Source: Rana temporaria
Taxonomy: Eukaryota; Chordata; Amphibia; Anura; Ranidae
Length of the DNA: 64,000 nt
NCBI RefSeq assembly: GCF_905171775.1
Contig: NC_053490.1
Span: 460,001,143-460,065,142 of the forward strand
Direction of reading: 5' to 3'
Shown: positions 1 through 10,964 of the stretch, in pieces
Layout of the letters: every line of letters starts with the position of its first letter
How positions within the stretch are numbered: the stretch's first letter is position 1
The notes under the pieces: generated by a model
The model's input: only the letters and a program-made list of their open reading frames with translations
The model's database searches: none
Told to the model about the DNA's origin: nothing
Translations under genes and position numbers: made by a program

Positions 1-811
1 TACTTGTTGTATATGTTCTTTATCTCCACAGAGGGCCATACAAGCCCAGAGGACCCCTGTTACCAACAAACCTGTCCAGGGGATTGGCAGGAAACCTGCA
101 GGTATCAGCAACAGACAAGAGGAGTCTGCAGAGCCAATCCAACAGAAAGGTAGGATTCACCCAGACAGTTCCGGGTTGAGAATTATGTGTCCAGGTTTCA
201 GTTTGCCTGAAACCCGTACACATTATTCAGATTGGGCTGTGGCTCCTCAAGTAGCTGAAAAAATTTGTTGCCATTCGTGAGCTGCGGGCCGCTATCTGGG
301 GGGTAGGTTTTGGCATCAATGGGGCATGGTGTGATGATGTCAGCAAGAGTGGTTTAGCCACACCCACTGTTTGCCGTAGTGTACTGCATTACCACTCTCC
401 TTGGGACACCCAGGGATGTCCCAGGTCTTTTATAAATCTATAGTGTATCAAAATAAATGTGCCCTGTGCCGCTAAAGTAAGGTAACAAGATTTTTTAAAT
501 GAAACCCGGGAACATATTTTTTTTCTTACTAGAAATGGCGGCAATCAGCGACTCTCTGCCCGTTGCCACCGCCACCCGCCTCACAGCCTGTCAAGTCTTA
601 CTCTCCGGGCCCCGGCTACTACTGTCTGGGGAGCGAAGGAAGATCACTCCGCCAGGGAAGGCAAGGAGATAAATAGGACCGGAACGGGCATGCACCCAAA
701 ACTGAAGAAATATTCCCTCCGATCCCACCAGCACATGATCATCAGAAAGGGGCACAGATAATGAAAAACATATTTCCCTCCCAAGTTAGTAGGAGAGGCA
801 GAGCTGCACTG
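1..811. other. Unassigned DNA before the first MITE
   Basis: I see no gene here. Open frames are short, overlap on both strands and resemble no family I know. The stretch at 535-620 is GC-richer than its surroundings but has no clear promoter motif. Confidence 0.4.
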
Positions 812-814
812 ACT

Positions 815-1558
815 GGGCCAGATTCTCGTACGATTGCGTAACTTTGTGCGGGCGTAACGTATCTGATTTACGTTACGCCGCCGCAACTTAGACGGGCAAG
901 TGCTGTATTCCCAAAGCACTTGCGCCGTAAGTTGCGGTGGCATATCGTAAATCGGCCGGCGTAATTCAAATTTGGATCAGGGGGGCGTGTTTTATGTAAA
1001 TGTACTGTGACCCGACGTGATTGACGTTTTTCACGAACGGCGCATGCGCCGTCCGTGGAATTTCCCAGTGTGCATTGCTCCAAAGTAAGCCGCAAGGACG
1101 TCATTGGTTTCGACGTGAACGTAAATGACGTCCAGCCCCAATCACGGACGACTTACGCAAACGACGTAACTTTTTCAAATTTTGACGCGGGAACGACGGC
1201 CATACTTAACATTGTTACGCCGCACTTACGCCACCATATAGCAGGGGTAACTATACGCCGGGAAAAGCCTAACGTAAACGGCGTAAATGTACTGCGTCGG
1301 CCAGGCGTACGTTCGTGAATTCACGTATCTAGCTAATTTGCATACTCAACGCGGAATTCGACAGAAGCGCCACCTAGCGGCCAGCCTAAATATGCAGTTA
1401 CGATACGACGGTGTAACACAGTTACGCCAGTCGGATCCACGGGAAAATCTATGCGTAACTGATTCTAAGAATCAGGCGCATAGATACGACCGCGCAACTC
1501 AGAGATACGACGGCGTATCTGGAGATACGCCGTCGTATCTCGTTTGAGAATCTGGCCC
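815..1558. mobile_element. CpG-rich long-hairpin MITE, family A (copy 1)
   Basis: The ends are inverted (GGGCCAGATTCTC on the left, GAGAATCTGGCCC on the right), and ACT is present on both sides (812-814, 1559-1561), giving a 3 bp target duplication. The interior is full of ACG/CGT steps and contains GCGCATGCGCC and GACGTCATTGG, which recur in the copies near 8.2, 42.4 and 57.6 kb. There is no coding capacity, so this is a non-autonomous DNA transposon. The superfamily is uncertain: a 3 bp duplication suggests PIF/Harbinger, but the target is not the usual TWA. Confidence 0.75.
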
Positions 1559-1596
1559 ACTGTCTTTGAAATTGCCCCAGCCCCTGTTCAAACCCA

Positions 1597-1680
1597 ATCC
1601 GGGGACAAAACCGGGGACAGCCTTGGTCCGGGGACAGTGTCCTCAATCTGGGGACTGTCCCCGAAGACCGGGGATGTCTT
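1597..1680. repeat. Short CCGGGGACA-type direct and inverted repeats
   Basis: The words CCGGGGACA and GGGGACTGTCC recur five to six times within about 80 bases just outside the right end of the MITE. No function can be inferred. Confidence 0.5.
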
Positions 1681-2039
1681 TTCATCCTACGCTAAAGTGT
1701 TCGGGTTTGGCTAGAAGGAAAGGTCAACCCTAAGAAAAGGTGACAACCCTAGCAGGGACAGGAAGTGATGTACATAACTGCCTACAATCACAGACAGCAG
1801 ATCCATAGACTTTTCATAAATGATGTTACAGGAAACAGTTGTGAAATGTGTTATTTTATTGCATTGAATGACTCCACATCATCTGATCGCCAGTTTCCTG
1901 TGTGTAATAATCTGTCATACATATTCATCAGCTCAGGGACAGCACAGCTCAGCATTAATCCTGCTGGGATCACAAAGTAGAGAGGGGGGGGAGCTCCGTG
2001 AACGAGTTAAACAGAAGAAAAACTGCATTGTATATCTGC

Positions 2040-2340
2040 AAGGACATGTGGGGGCGCAGGTCGTTGTCATGGCGAAGACTACAGCCCCCAATAGAAGCTT
2101 GCGCGCTTCTGGTCTTTAGGCATGCCGGGAGTTGTAGTTCTTCAAGCCCTGGTATGCTCTCGCACTAAAGCACGCTAGAACTACATACACCATCATGCAA
2201 CGCGGCGACTGCGGAGGCGGCGGGAGGGAGGCGTGCTAATGTGTACGCCTGCTGCCCTCTAGCGCATGTGTGTGGGTATGACACCTGGTACCTGTCAGCT
2301 GCAGAAGAGATCGGGGCACTGGTAGAGCGAGGTAAGGCAA
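2040..2340 (+). promoter_or_regulatory. Candidate CpG-type promoter with ZNF143/THAP11-like motif and a splice donor
   Basis: Against an AT-rich background, this 300 bp is GC-rich and contains several CpGs. On the minus strand at 2120-2139 it reads ACTACAACTCCCGGCATG, which matches the motif bound by ZNF143/THAP11 in housekeeping promoters. A second, weaker ACTACA...CATGCA arrangement lies at about 2178-2200. Downstream, GAG|GTAAGG at 2329-2337 could be the donor of an untranslated first exon on the plus strand. No coding exon is recognisable, so the gene, if any, is unknown. The motif also occurs by chance inside repeats (see about 48.0 kb), so the call is tentative. Confidence 0.35.
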
Positions 2341-2342
2341 TT

Positions 2343-2920
2343 AGTGGGTGGCTGGTGGGCAGAGACTGCGGTGGGTCTGATTAGAATGTGGGATTGCTGG
2401 TGCAAGTGGAAGAAAAGCTTGGTATGATGTTCTTTTAGCTGCAGCTGGCATCACCTGTTCAGTTTTTATTGCATAATATTTAAGAAATGTGCAATGCACA
2501 TGTATGGGGTAGTAGATAGATGGGGTGATGTATGGGGCAATGTGTGCCCACCTATGGCCATGGAGAGGGATGCTGATGTTGGCTTAGATGAGTAGATTCA
2601 CTTGTTCCTGAGCTCCTCTGCTGCTGCTGCTAGGGAGACTCTGCAGTCTTCTGACAACTGTTAGCCTGGCTCTTCTATAGGAGGAGATGTAATCATGAAT
2701 GATGGTCCCAGTATTGTGTACAGGACATACAGAGCGGGGTGAAGGGCACCGCATGTACCCGCCACACATGCTCTCCTTATTTCCATCTTGTCCCAGTTCC
2801 CTAGATTCTTCAATGCAGCCCCCATTCGGGTGACCCTGTGCATGGGTACGGTGTGATCTGGGAGATTAAAGAGGACCTGTCCTATGGGGCAGGCTGAGAC
2901 AATGCACAAATCACCTTTAG
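2343..2920. other. Unassigned DNA
   Basis: Nothing recognisable is seen apart from a short TGGGGTRRTRTA-type degenerate repeat around 2500-2550. Confidence 0.35.
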
Positions 2921-2965
2921 GGCTTATTCACACCAGGTGCGGTTTTTTAAATGCAGTGTTAGGAA

Positions 2966-3388
2966 TAGTTTACACTTGCTTCAAAACAAGGCTTCGGACA
3001 GGCTTTGTTCAAGCTCTCTGAATGCCAGTCAAAGCTCCTGTCACTAAATAAAATGGTTAGCTTACAGTGCTGTTTATGCCTTACTTTTGCTTGGTGATTC
3101 GATGAGGTTTGCTGGAGCTCCGATGAGGCTTTGATGGAGCTTCGATGAAGATTTGGTGGGGCTTCAAGTGAGCTTTGCCATAGACTTCTATGAAGGCTTT
3201 GAAGACCCTTTGAAGCACCACTAAAGCTACATAGGTTATTATTATTTAAGCGAACCTGAAGCAAAGCAAAAGCAAGGTGTAAACAGGACTGTAAGCTAAC
3301 CATTTTATTTAGTGACAGGAGCTTTGAATAGCATTCAGAGAGCTTTAACAAAGCCTGTCCGAAGCCTTGTTAATGTGTGTAAATGAGC
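2966..3388. mobile_element. AAGC-rich palindromic element, family C (copy 1)
   Basis: The left arm (about 2975-3070, with AAGGCTTCGGACAGGC and ACTAAATAAAATGG) is the reverse complement of the right arm (about 3290-3375). The hairpin loop is filled with TTCGATGAGG/GCTTTGATGGAGC tandem words. Its right end is interrupted by the 1 kb insertion that follows. It is non-coding; an open frame spanning it on the minus strand is made of the repeated words. Confidence 0.7.
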
Positions 3389-4394
3389 TCTGTTTGTTTA
3401 CATCGGAACCGGATCTTGTTGTGAGCCGTGGCTCCTGACGATTGGCTTACTCACATCACGTGACGTCGGGAGACCGCTGCTCATAGCGAGGCTTGGTTTT
3501 GTTTTTTTGCTTTATTACGCGATGCGTCAGTGCGTCGCCCGTTCCCCAGACAACGTCATTATTTGACGAAACGTACGTCGGGTAGGAGACGCTCTGACGC
3601 GTAGCGTTGCGGTCCACGAGGACGGGTGATCGTACAAGCCGGCTGGCTCACCTTTTAATACGTTTTGAATGACATTTCTTGTAAGTGTAACTTTTATTTA
3701 TTAAACCACAACTTCCTTTACGGTACATCACTATTGTGGGTTCATTTCATTTTTCCGGTGGTTGACTGTTGCCGTGGAAACTGGGGGAGCCCTGAACCTG
3801 TGAGGTTGGAGATAGTTCTGGTAAAGACCCTGGCTGGGGTTCAGCCGCAAGCCAACTAAGCTTATCTGTCTGGTAAGCGCGCAATCTTTACGGTGTTCCC
3901 TATCGTTGGTGGTTCTCTCTTTCCAGTGTGCTATTATATGGTTAACTCTCAGTATAATACGGTACATCACTATGTGAGTCTTTTTTCTTTGGGATTTCTA
4001 TACCACTTCGTCAATTGGGAGGATCCTCACCCCTGATGTCGATAGCAGTTCCATTGTAAAGACCCTGGCTGGGGTTCAGCCGCAATCTCAATTTGCTTGC
4101 CTTCTGGTAAGCACACATCCTAATTCATTTTCCATCGGTGGTGGTTACGTTTAGCTTCACCTCATCGTTTATTTTCACAATTTATATTCCATACAATTTG
4201 AGGACTTTTCTATGGACTTTTATTGTCTGGTCTTGTTAATATTGGATATCAATTTCAATTCTCACTTCATCAGCGCAACTAATCCCTCTTTCTGTATTCC
4301 TGTGTGTATATCACAAATTTGTTGCAGCTCACTTTATTATTCTTTATTTTTATTTAGATGTGTTAATTTTTTAGCGCGGTAACACTTTTTTACC
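3389..4394 (+). mobile_element. AT-rich retroelement-like insertion with hammerhead-like core (copy a)
   Basis: This 1006 bp block interrupts the end of a family C palindrome and is flanked by an 11 bp direct repeat, TGTAAATGAGC (3378-3388, 4395-4405). That length does not fit hAT, PIF or piggyBac, but fits a reverse-transcribed insertion. The first 200 bp contain a hammerhead-like core at 3544-3583. The middle holds two direct copies (about 3820 and 4056) of a word beginning GTAAAGACCCTGGCTGGGG, and the 3' part is AT-rich. No reverse transcriptase is encoded. It resembles short, non-autonomous Penelope-like elements or retrozymes, which are known to carry hammerhead motifs, but this identity is inferred. 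Confidence 0.6.
3544..3583 (+). ncRNA. Hammerhead-like ribozyme core (degenerate)
   Basis: In order: CCCC (half of stem I), AGACAA (altered CUGANGA box), GTCA-TTATT-TGAC (stem II), intact GAAAC at 3568-3572, a short CGTACG stem III, the cleavage triplet GTC (3577-3579), and GGG to close stem I. The CUGANGA box has two substitutions, so this copy is probably inactive. Confidence 0.45.
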
Positions 4395-4405
4395 TGTAAA
4401 TGAGC

Positions 4406-5632
4406 CCTAACATTCCTGTTTACACCTTGCTTTTGCTTGGTGCTTCGATGAGGCTTTGATGGAGCTTTGATGAGCATTTGGTGGGGCTTTGATGAGGCTT
4501 CGATGGGGCTTCAAGCAAGCGTTGCCATATACTTCTATGAAGGTTTTGAAGACCCTTTGAAACACCACTAAAGCTACATAGGTTATAATTATTTAAGCAA
4601 AGCAAAAGCAAGGTGTAAACAGGACTGTAAGCTTACCATTTTATTTAGTGACAGGAGCTTTGAATAGCATTCAGAGAGCTTTAAAAAAGCCTGTCCGAAG
4701 CCTTGTTAATGTGTGTTGAAGCGGAAGCAAGTGTAAATGAGCCCTAACAGTCCTTTTGCTTTGCTTTGGTTTCGCTTCAAAAATTATACCCCATGTCGGT
4801 TTAGTGGGGCTTCAAAGTGCCCTCAAAGCCTCCATAGAAGTCTATGGCAAAGCATGCTTTAAGCCCACTTGAAGCACCTGGGGCTTTTGAGAGGCTTTAA
4901 TTCAGCTTTAGCTTCACTTTGTTTTGCAGAAATTGCAGATATGAGTTATCCACACACACACACACATAGGGTATCTGTAAAGCTTCAGCAAAGCTTCAAA
5001 AGAGCATCACCAAAGCATTACTAAAGCTTTATCAAACCACCAAAGCTTCATCGAAGCATCAAAAACACATGATTAAAAGCAGGTTGAAGCGATAGGGACT
5101 TTAATGTGTGTTGAAGCCAAAGCAAGTGTAATTAGGGCTTGTTTACACTTGCTTCAAAACAAGGCTTCGGATAGGCTTTGTTAAAGCTCTCTGAACACTA
5201 GACAAAGCCCCACTCACTAAATAAAATGGTTGGCTTACAGTTCTGTTTATACCTTGCGTTTGCTTTGCTTTGCTTAAAAAATTAAACCCCACGTCGCTTT
5301 AGTGGAGCTTCAAAGCATCTTCAAAGCCTCCATAGAACTCTATGACAAAGCTCGCTTGAAGCTCCTGCTGCTTTTGAGAGGCTTTAATTCAGCTTCGCTC
5401 TGTTATTGAGAAATTGCAGGTATACGATATCCACACACACACAGAGCATCTGCCAAGCTTCAACAAAGCTTCAAAAGAGCATCACGGAAGCATCACAGAC
5501 GCTTAATCGAAGCACCACTGAAGCCTAATCGAAGCACCACTAAAGCATCAAAAACACATCATAAAAGCATGTTGAAGCTGTAGGCGCATTAATGTGTGTT
5601 GAAGCCAAAGCAAGTGTAAATGAGCCCTAAAG
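4406..5632. mobile_element. Three further family C palindromes in tandem
   Basis: Units of about 330-500 bp share AAGGCTTCGGA, ACTAAATAAAATGG and GAAGCAAGTGTAAATGAGCCC. Ends reading TTAGGGCT/AGCCCTAA recur at about 4409, 4748, 5133 and 5632, consistent with PIF/Harbinger-like MITEs with TTA/TAA duplications that inserted next to each other. Short CA repeats lie at about 4951-4968 and 5431-5443. All are non-coding. Confidence 0.65.
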
Positions 5633-5842
5633 ACAGTAAAAACAGGTATGCAAGAAAATTGTATGTACTCCATTGAGCTTAGTTTACACCACTGCAGTGC
5701 TTTTCATGTGCATTTAATAAAAAAAAAAAAAAGTTCAGCATGCTGCATTTTTCCTGCACCAGAATGCACAGCAAGAATATGTTAGTCTGATGCACCGCAA
5801 CTCCGATCTAGGTAAATAGTCTCTGACAGAGACTCTTTATCA

Positions 5843-6710
5843 CAGGGTTCGACGAAATCCGGGCGTCAGGTCGCAATTGCGACTAGAATTATCGACCTGG
5901 CACCTGGGGAAGGAAGCATAGGCCTCAATTACCGTGCGGCCCGACGCAATCGCGCGGTGGGGGCGTACGGAGACACCGGTTGGTTATCAGCGCAGCCTCC
6001 CCGAGGATGCCCACCCAGGACCACCAGGGATTGCCACCACTGATGACCATCAGGTATGCCACCCATGGCCACCAGGGATGCCAATGTGTACCCACATTGG
6101 CCAATGTGTGCCCACATATGATTCCAATCAGTGCCCATCAGCAATACCTGCCAGTGCCTCCATAGCAGTGATGCCCATCAGTGTCATCTATTACTGTCCA
6201 TCAGTGCCACATATCAGTGCCCAGCCATGCCCATCAGTGCCCACCTATCAGAGCCCATCAGTGCCACCCATAAGTACCCATCAGTACTGCCTATGAGTAC
6301 CCATCAGTGCCACCTATGAGTGCCCATCTGTGCCACCTATGAGTGCCAATCAGTGCCGCCTATCAGTGCTCATTAGTGTCGCACATCAGTGCCCATCATC
6401 AGTGCCACCTCATCGGTGCCACCTCTTCAGTGCCCATCAGTAACGCCTTATCAGTGCCCGTCATTGCAGCCTTATCAGTGCCCATCAGTGAAGGAGAAAA
6501 CATACTTATTTACAAAATTTTATAACAGAAACAAAGAAATACTTATTTTTTTTCCAAATTTTCAGTCTTTTTTTTTATTTGTTCAGCAAAAACTAAAAAC
6601 CCCAGAGCAAATACCACCAAAATTCTCATTAAAACAGCGCTGAAAGCTGATAATTGGCTTGGGCAAGAAGGGGGGAAAGTGTCTGGTATTGAAGTGGTTT
6701 AGCAGTTACA
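5843..6710. mobile_element. hAT-like fragment with internal CAGTGCCCAT minisatellite
   Basis: The block starts with CAGGGTTCGACGAAATCC, a hAT-like terminus. It runs into a degenerate tandem repeat at about 6120-6500 (CCCATCAGTGCCACCTATCAG, about 20-25 bp, with many single-base variants), then into an AT-rich segment. Overlapping open frames on the plus strand come from the repeat. The right end is not clear. Confidence 0.5.
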
Positions 6711-6898
6711 GCAACAGTTTTTGTCTTTTTTGGGATAAAGGTTTTAGCTAAATGAATAAAAACTGACCATTGTAAACACCCCTGTCAGTGTTAGTTGGGT
6801 CGACTCATTCCTCTAACTGGACAGCTCAGTCTATTATAGAAGGTTGAAAAATAACAAATTTATCGGCAGGATCAACAGGTGAAAATAAGGCTGCTTCT

Positions 6899-7293
6899 AC
6901 ACTGGAGCGGGTGGGCGTTGACGGTGAAACGCTGCTAGTTTTAGCGGCGCTTTATCGTCATTTTAGTGGCACTATTCGGCCGCTAGTGGGGCGCTTTTAA
7001 CCCCTTTAAAGGGGTTAAATGCGCCCATATAGTGCCGCTGCCGAATCGCTTTGCAGGTGCTTCGGCAGCGGTGCCCATTCATTTCAATAGGCAGGAGCGG
7101 TGTACACACCATTCGTTCACCCCTCCAAAGATACTGCTTGCATGACTTTTTTTAACGTCCTGCCAGCGCATCGCCTCAGTGTGAAAGCACTCGGGCTCTC
7201 ACATTGAGACTGCAGGGGAGCCGTTTTCAGGCGCTTTACAGGCGCTATTTTTAGCCCAAAAGCGCCTGAAAATGCCCCAGTATGAACGGGGTC
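6899..7293. mobile_element. PIF/Harbinger-like MITE
   Basis: The ends GGCTGCTTCTACACTGG and CCAGTATGAACGGGGTC are partly inverted, with TAA on both sides (6896-6898, 7294-7296). The interior is a hairpin built of GGCGCTTT/AAAGCGCC words. Non-coding. Confidence 0.65.
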
Positions 7294-7306
7294 TAAAGGA
7301 AAAAAT

Positions 7307-8070
7307 TAGGGCTGTTACTGATTAAAATTTTTGTTTTCGATTAATCGTTTTTTTTTTAATATCGATTAATCAACTAATTTCGATTAATTATAACGCACAT
7401 ACAGATCCAACTACTTTTAGATGATCTCCTTGCAGGCTGATTCCCAGTGCAGCTACCAACCACTGGAAAAATGGATAGCAGGATACCAAAAACATAAAGG
7501 CAGCGCTCAATGGGAATAGCATTAAAACTTTTATAGTCTTCGAGTAGGTAACAAAATAAACATTGTACTGGAGATAAAATCGATGTAGCTACATAAATTG
7601 TAAAAATAGTGCGAGTAATACCAAAGGGTACCAAAAGCAGTCATAAAAACATGCAGCTAAGTATGATACTGGTATAAAAATGTGTACAACGATACCACTG
7701 CTGAATCCAGATGAGGAGGGGTTAACATCAGTCCGTCGGCATGTAGATGTCCCGTGAAGGGAACTATCACAACTCCCAGTAGATGGCTGTAGAATCCCAG
7801 GTTGATAGAGGAAACTCAGGAAAGTGTAACAGCCCTTGCGTGTGGCAGATAGTAAGGTCCCGCCGGCATGCAGATATGAAGGCACAACAAAGGAGCCCTT
7901 CAGATGGACACGGCAAGCCCCGCCGGTGTCCGTGATGTCACCGGATCTCCGATGGAACTACCTGAAGGCCCGGAAGCCGGCGGAGAGGTGAGTACCAATC
8001 AAAAAAATTTTGATTGATCAAAAAATGTTAAGATTAATCGAGGAATTAATAGTTAATTTCCACAGCCCTA
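7307..8070. mobile_element. Non-autonomous hAT transposon (764 bp)
   Basis: The termini are TAGGGCTGT and ACAGCCCTA, with a perfect 8 bp target duplication, GAAAAAAT (7299-7306, 8071-8078), the hAT hallmark. Subterminal ATTAATCGATT-type repeats lie at both ends. The open frames inside on the minus strand resemble no hAT transposase. Confidence 0.85.
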
Positions 8071-8180
8071 GAAAAAATAAAACCTTAAAAAGAAAAAATA
8101 AGAAAACTAATGCTACAACCATATCAAAGAATTGGTAAGCTGCAATACAATTTTTTTTTTTTAACTGATTTAATGTTTTA

Positions 8181-9306
8181 GGCTCCATGCACACTAGGGC
8201 CCAGATTCACGTAAATGGGCGCAAATTTGTGCGGGCGTAACGTATGTCATTTACGTTACGCCGCCGCAAGTTTTTCAGGCAAGTGCTTTATTCACAAAGC
8301 ACATGCCTGTAAAGTTGCGGCGGCGTAGCGTAAATCACCCGGCGGAATTCAAATTCGGCGGGTAGGGGGCGTGTTTCATTTAAATGAAGCGCGTCCCCGC
8401 GCCGAACGAACTGCGCATGCGCCATCCCTAAAATATCCCAGTGTGCATTGCTCCAAATGACGTCGCAAGGACGTCATTGGTTTCGACGTGAACATAAATA
8501 ACGTCCAGCCCCATTCACGGACGACTTATGCAAACAACGTAAATTTTAAAATTTTCGACGCGGGAATGACGGCCATACTTAACATTGGCTGCGCCTCATA
8601 GACCCAGGGGCAACTTTACGCCGGGAAAAGCCTAACCTAAACGTCGTAACTTTACTGCGTCGGTCGCGCGTACGTTCGGGAATTCGCGTATCTAGCTAAT
8701 TTGCATACTCGATGGGGAAATCGACGGAAGCGCCACCTAGTGGGCAAAAATAAAATTGCAGTTAAGATCCGACGGCGTAAGAGACTTACGCCTGTCGGAT
8801 CTAATGGATATCTATGCATAACTGATTCTAAGAATCAGTCGCATAGATACGACGACGCTACGCAGAGATACGACGGCGTATCTGGAGATGCGCCGTCGTA
8901 TCTCTTTTGAGAATCTGGGCCTAGCTGTTTTTATAAGCTCAAAAAACGCTAGAAAAAAAACGTTTTTGTGCCGGCTTGTAGCGTTTTACAAGCTTTTAGA
9001 AGCATTGGTGTTTTTATTCGTGTTTTTTACAGTACACAAAAGAAAAAAAAAAACGCTTGAAATAAGCTGTTTGAGGAATGTTTAGAAGCTTTTAGGAGCG
9101 TTTGGTGTTTTTTTTTTTTTTCTGCCAGGAAAATGCTCCCAAAAAATACAAAAACTCTTTTTTTTCTGTTCCTAAAAGCTGAAGTTTGAAAAATGCTTCT
9201 AGCATAATATGGTGTGTATGGACACATAAGGATAACACTATTAGCTTCTAAACTATGCTTATAATAAGCTTCTAGGAGCTTAAAAAAACGCTAGTGGCAT
9301 GGAGCC
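8181..9306. mobile_element. PIF/Harbinger-like element (outer) interrupted by a family A MITE
   Basis: The outer termini GGCTCCATGCACACTAG and CTAGTGGCATGGAGCC are inverted and flanked by TTA (8178-8180, 9307-9309). Its right part (8925-9306) is a hairpin of AACGCTAGAA and AAGCTTTTAG words with long A/T runs. The left arm is only 14 bp long before the inner MITE begins. Confidence 0.75.
8198..8921. mobile_element. Family A MITE nested in the outer element (copy 2)
   Basis: The ends GGCCCAGATTC and GAATCTGGGCC are inverted, with TAG duplicated (8195-8197, 8922-8924). The interior matches copy 1 (GACGTCATTGGTTTCGACG, TTTGCATACTCG, GCGCATGCGCC). It is younger than the element it sits in. Confidence 0.8.
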
Positions 9307-9425
9307 TTACATTTTTACTGCCTTTATAGATCATCAACCAATGGAAGAAAAGTAGTTTTGTACCCTGTGTTTCAATTCTTGAAAATGGGAGTCCCAGCTA
9401 AACATCAAGCAGTACTAGTGACCTA

Positions 9426-10103
9426 GGGCCAGATCCACAAAAACCCGGCGCAACGTAACTTTTTCAATTTAAGTTACACCGCCGCAAAATCTCTACCTAA
9501 GTGCCCGATCCACAAAGCACTTACCTAGAAATTTTCGGCTGTGTAACTTAAATCCGGCCGGCGCAAGGCGTTCCTAATTTAATGGGGCGAGTCCCATTTA
9601 AATTAGGCGCGCTCCCGCGCCGGCCGTACTGCGCATGCTCACGACGTCATTTTCCAGACGTGCTTTGCGCGGTTTTACATTGCGCCGGGTTTTGAGAATC
9701 GCGACGGGCGTAAAAAAAAAAATGCGAGTTGCGGCGGGAAAAAAGAAATTGGAAAAAAAAAAGACAGCGACGCGGGATAGGAGGGTCTACTTTTACAAGG
9801 CCTAAACAGTTTAGGCCTTGTAAAAGTAGCCCTAATATTGCGACGGCAAACTAATACTTACGGAGAAAAAACGAAGCGTAAAAGCTTTGTGGATCTCCGT
9901 AAGTGCTAATTTGCATACCCGAAGCGGCATTCCGACGAGAAATGCCCCCAGCGGCGGCTGCGGTACTGCATCCTAAGATCCGACAGTGTAAGTCCCTTAC
10001 ACATGCCGGATCTTCTGCCTATCTATTGGAAACTGATTCTGTGGATCAGTTCCATAGATAGAAACAGGGATACGCCGGCGTATCCCTTTTGTGGATCAGG
10101 CCC
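9426..10103. mobile_element. Family A-related MITE, subfamily 3
   Basis: The ends GGGCCAGATCCAC and GTGGATCAGGCCC are inverted, with CTA duplicated (9423-9425, 10104-10106). A near-perfect inner hairpin, AGGCCTAAACAGTTTAGGCCT, is centred near 9808. Like the rest of the family it is CpG-rich, with a TTTGCATACCC word, and has no gene. Confidence 0.75.
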
Positions 10104-10379
10104 CTAGGCTCAGCAATAAGCATTCTGTTGTGATTGGTCGGATAATGACATCACCTTTGAACAATAAATTCCCCACACAACCAATATTCTTTCATCTAAC
10201 TTTATTGTAAAGTCACCAGTAACAGAAATGGCTGTGCTGTGTCCACTTTATCAGGCGGACTGTGATCACTCTGTGGCTTTGAAGGCTGATGTACACTCAT
10301 TCGTTGTGGCAATGCACATTGAAAATTTGAATGCTATGCAGTTCCATTCACTTTGAATAGCACCTCGATGAACTAAAGA

Positions 10380-10860
10380 GCCCTTTGACACAGGCGCCCT
10401 AAGTTCTGATCAGCAGAGGATCAGGGAACAGACCTCCTGCTAAATCAGAGCAGAACTGGATGAATGTCACTTTTGTTACTTGTGTACATCCACTTTTTCC
10501 CTCCATCTTGTGAGCTGAAAACAGAAGTAGGCTCTTCTCCATCTTCTTTCTGCAGTGCTTCCAGGACGGATCAGAGCAATTCAGATTGGTCAGCACCGGC
10601 ACAGAGCATCGCTCTGCTCCATCCTGGAAGAGGAAGGAGAAGTGTCGGGATTTCAAATCCTGCTGCACCGGCTGCATGGGCAGTGACAGGTCATCGCCCA
10701 TGGAGGTAAGTACTGCTGGGACTGGGGGGAGGGTGTACGGTGTTCACTTTTTCAAAAAAAAAGTGAACTAACCCATTAAATCTGAATTTCAGACACAAAT
10801 AACAAAAAAATACAAACTGGTTTTGTTATTTGTAATAGGAGTTCTGCTTTAAATTACATA
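10380..10860. repeat. MITE-like segment carrying a splice-donor consensus
   Basis: This GC-richer stretch contains GGAGGTAAGTACTG at 10702-10715 and ends near TTCTGCTTTAAATTAC, like the TTAA-flanked MITEs elsewhere in the window. The left boundary is unclear. No protein family is recognised in its open frames. Confidence 0.4.
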
Positions 10861-10964
10861 CCTTAGATTTAGATTTCTCCCCAATGGTAATCATGTTTGC
10901 ATCAATCGATCAGTTTTTTTTTGCTGTGTCCCCATTGGGAACGCTCTTCTTGTCATGGTGACAC

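Noticed and set aside
2959..3351. 130-codon minus-strand open frame
   Set aside because: It consists of the palindrome arms and TTCGATG/GGAGCTTTG words; the same peptide words recur in the other palindromes.
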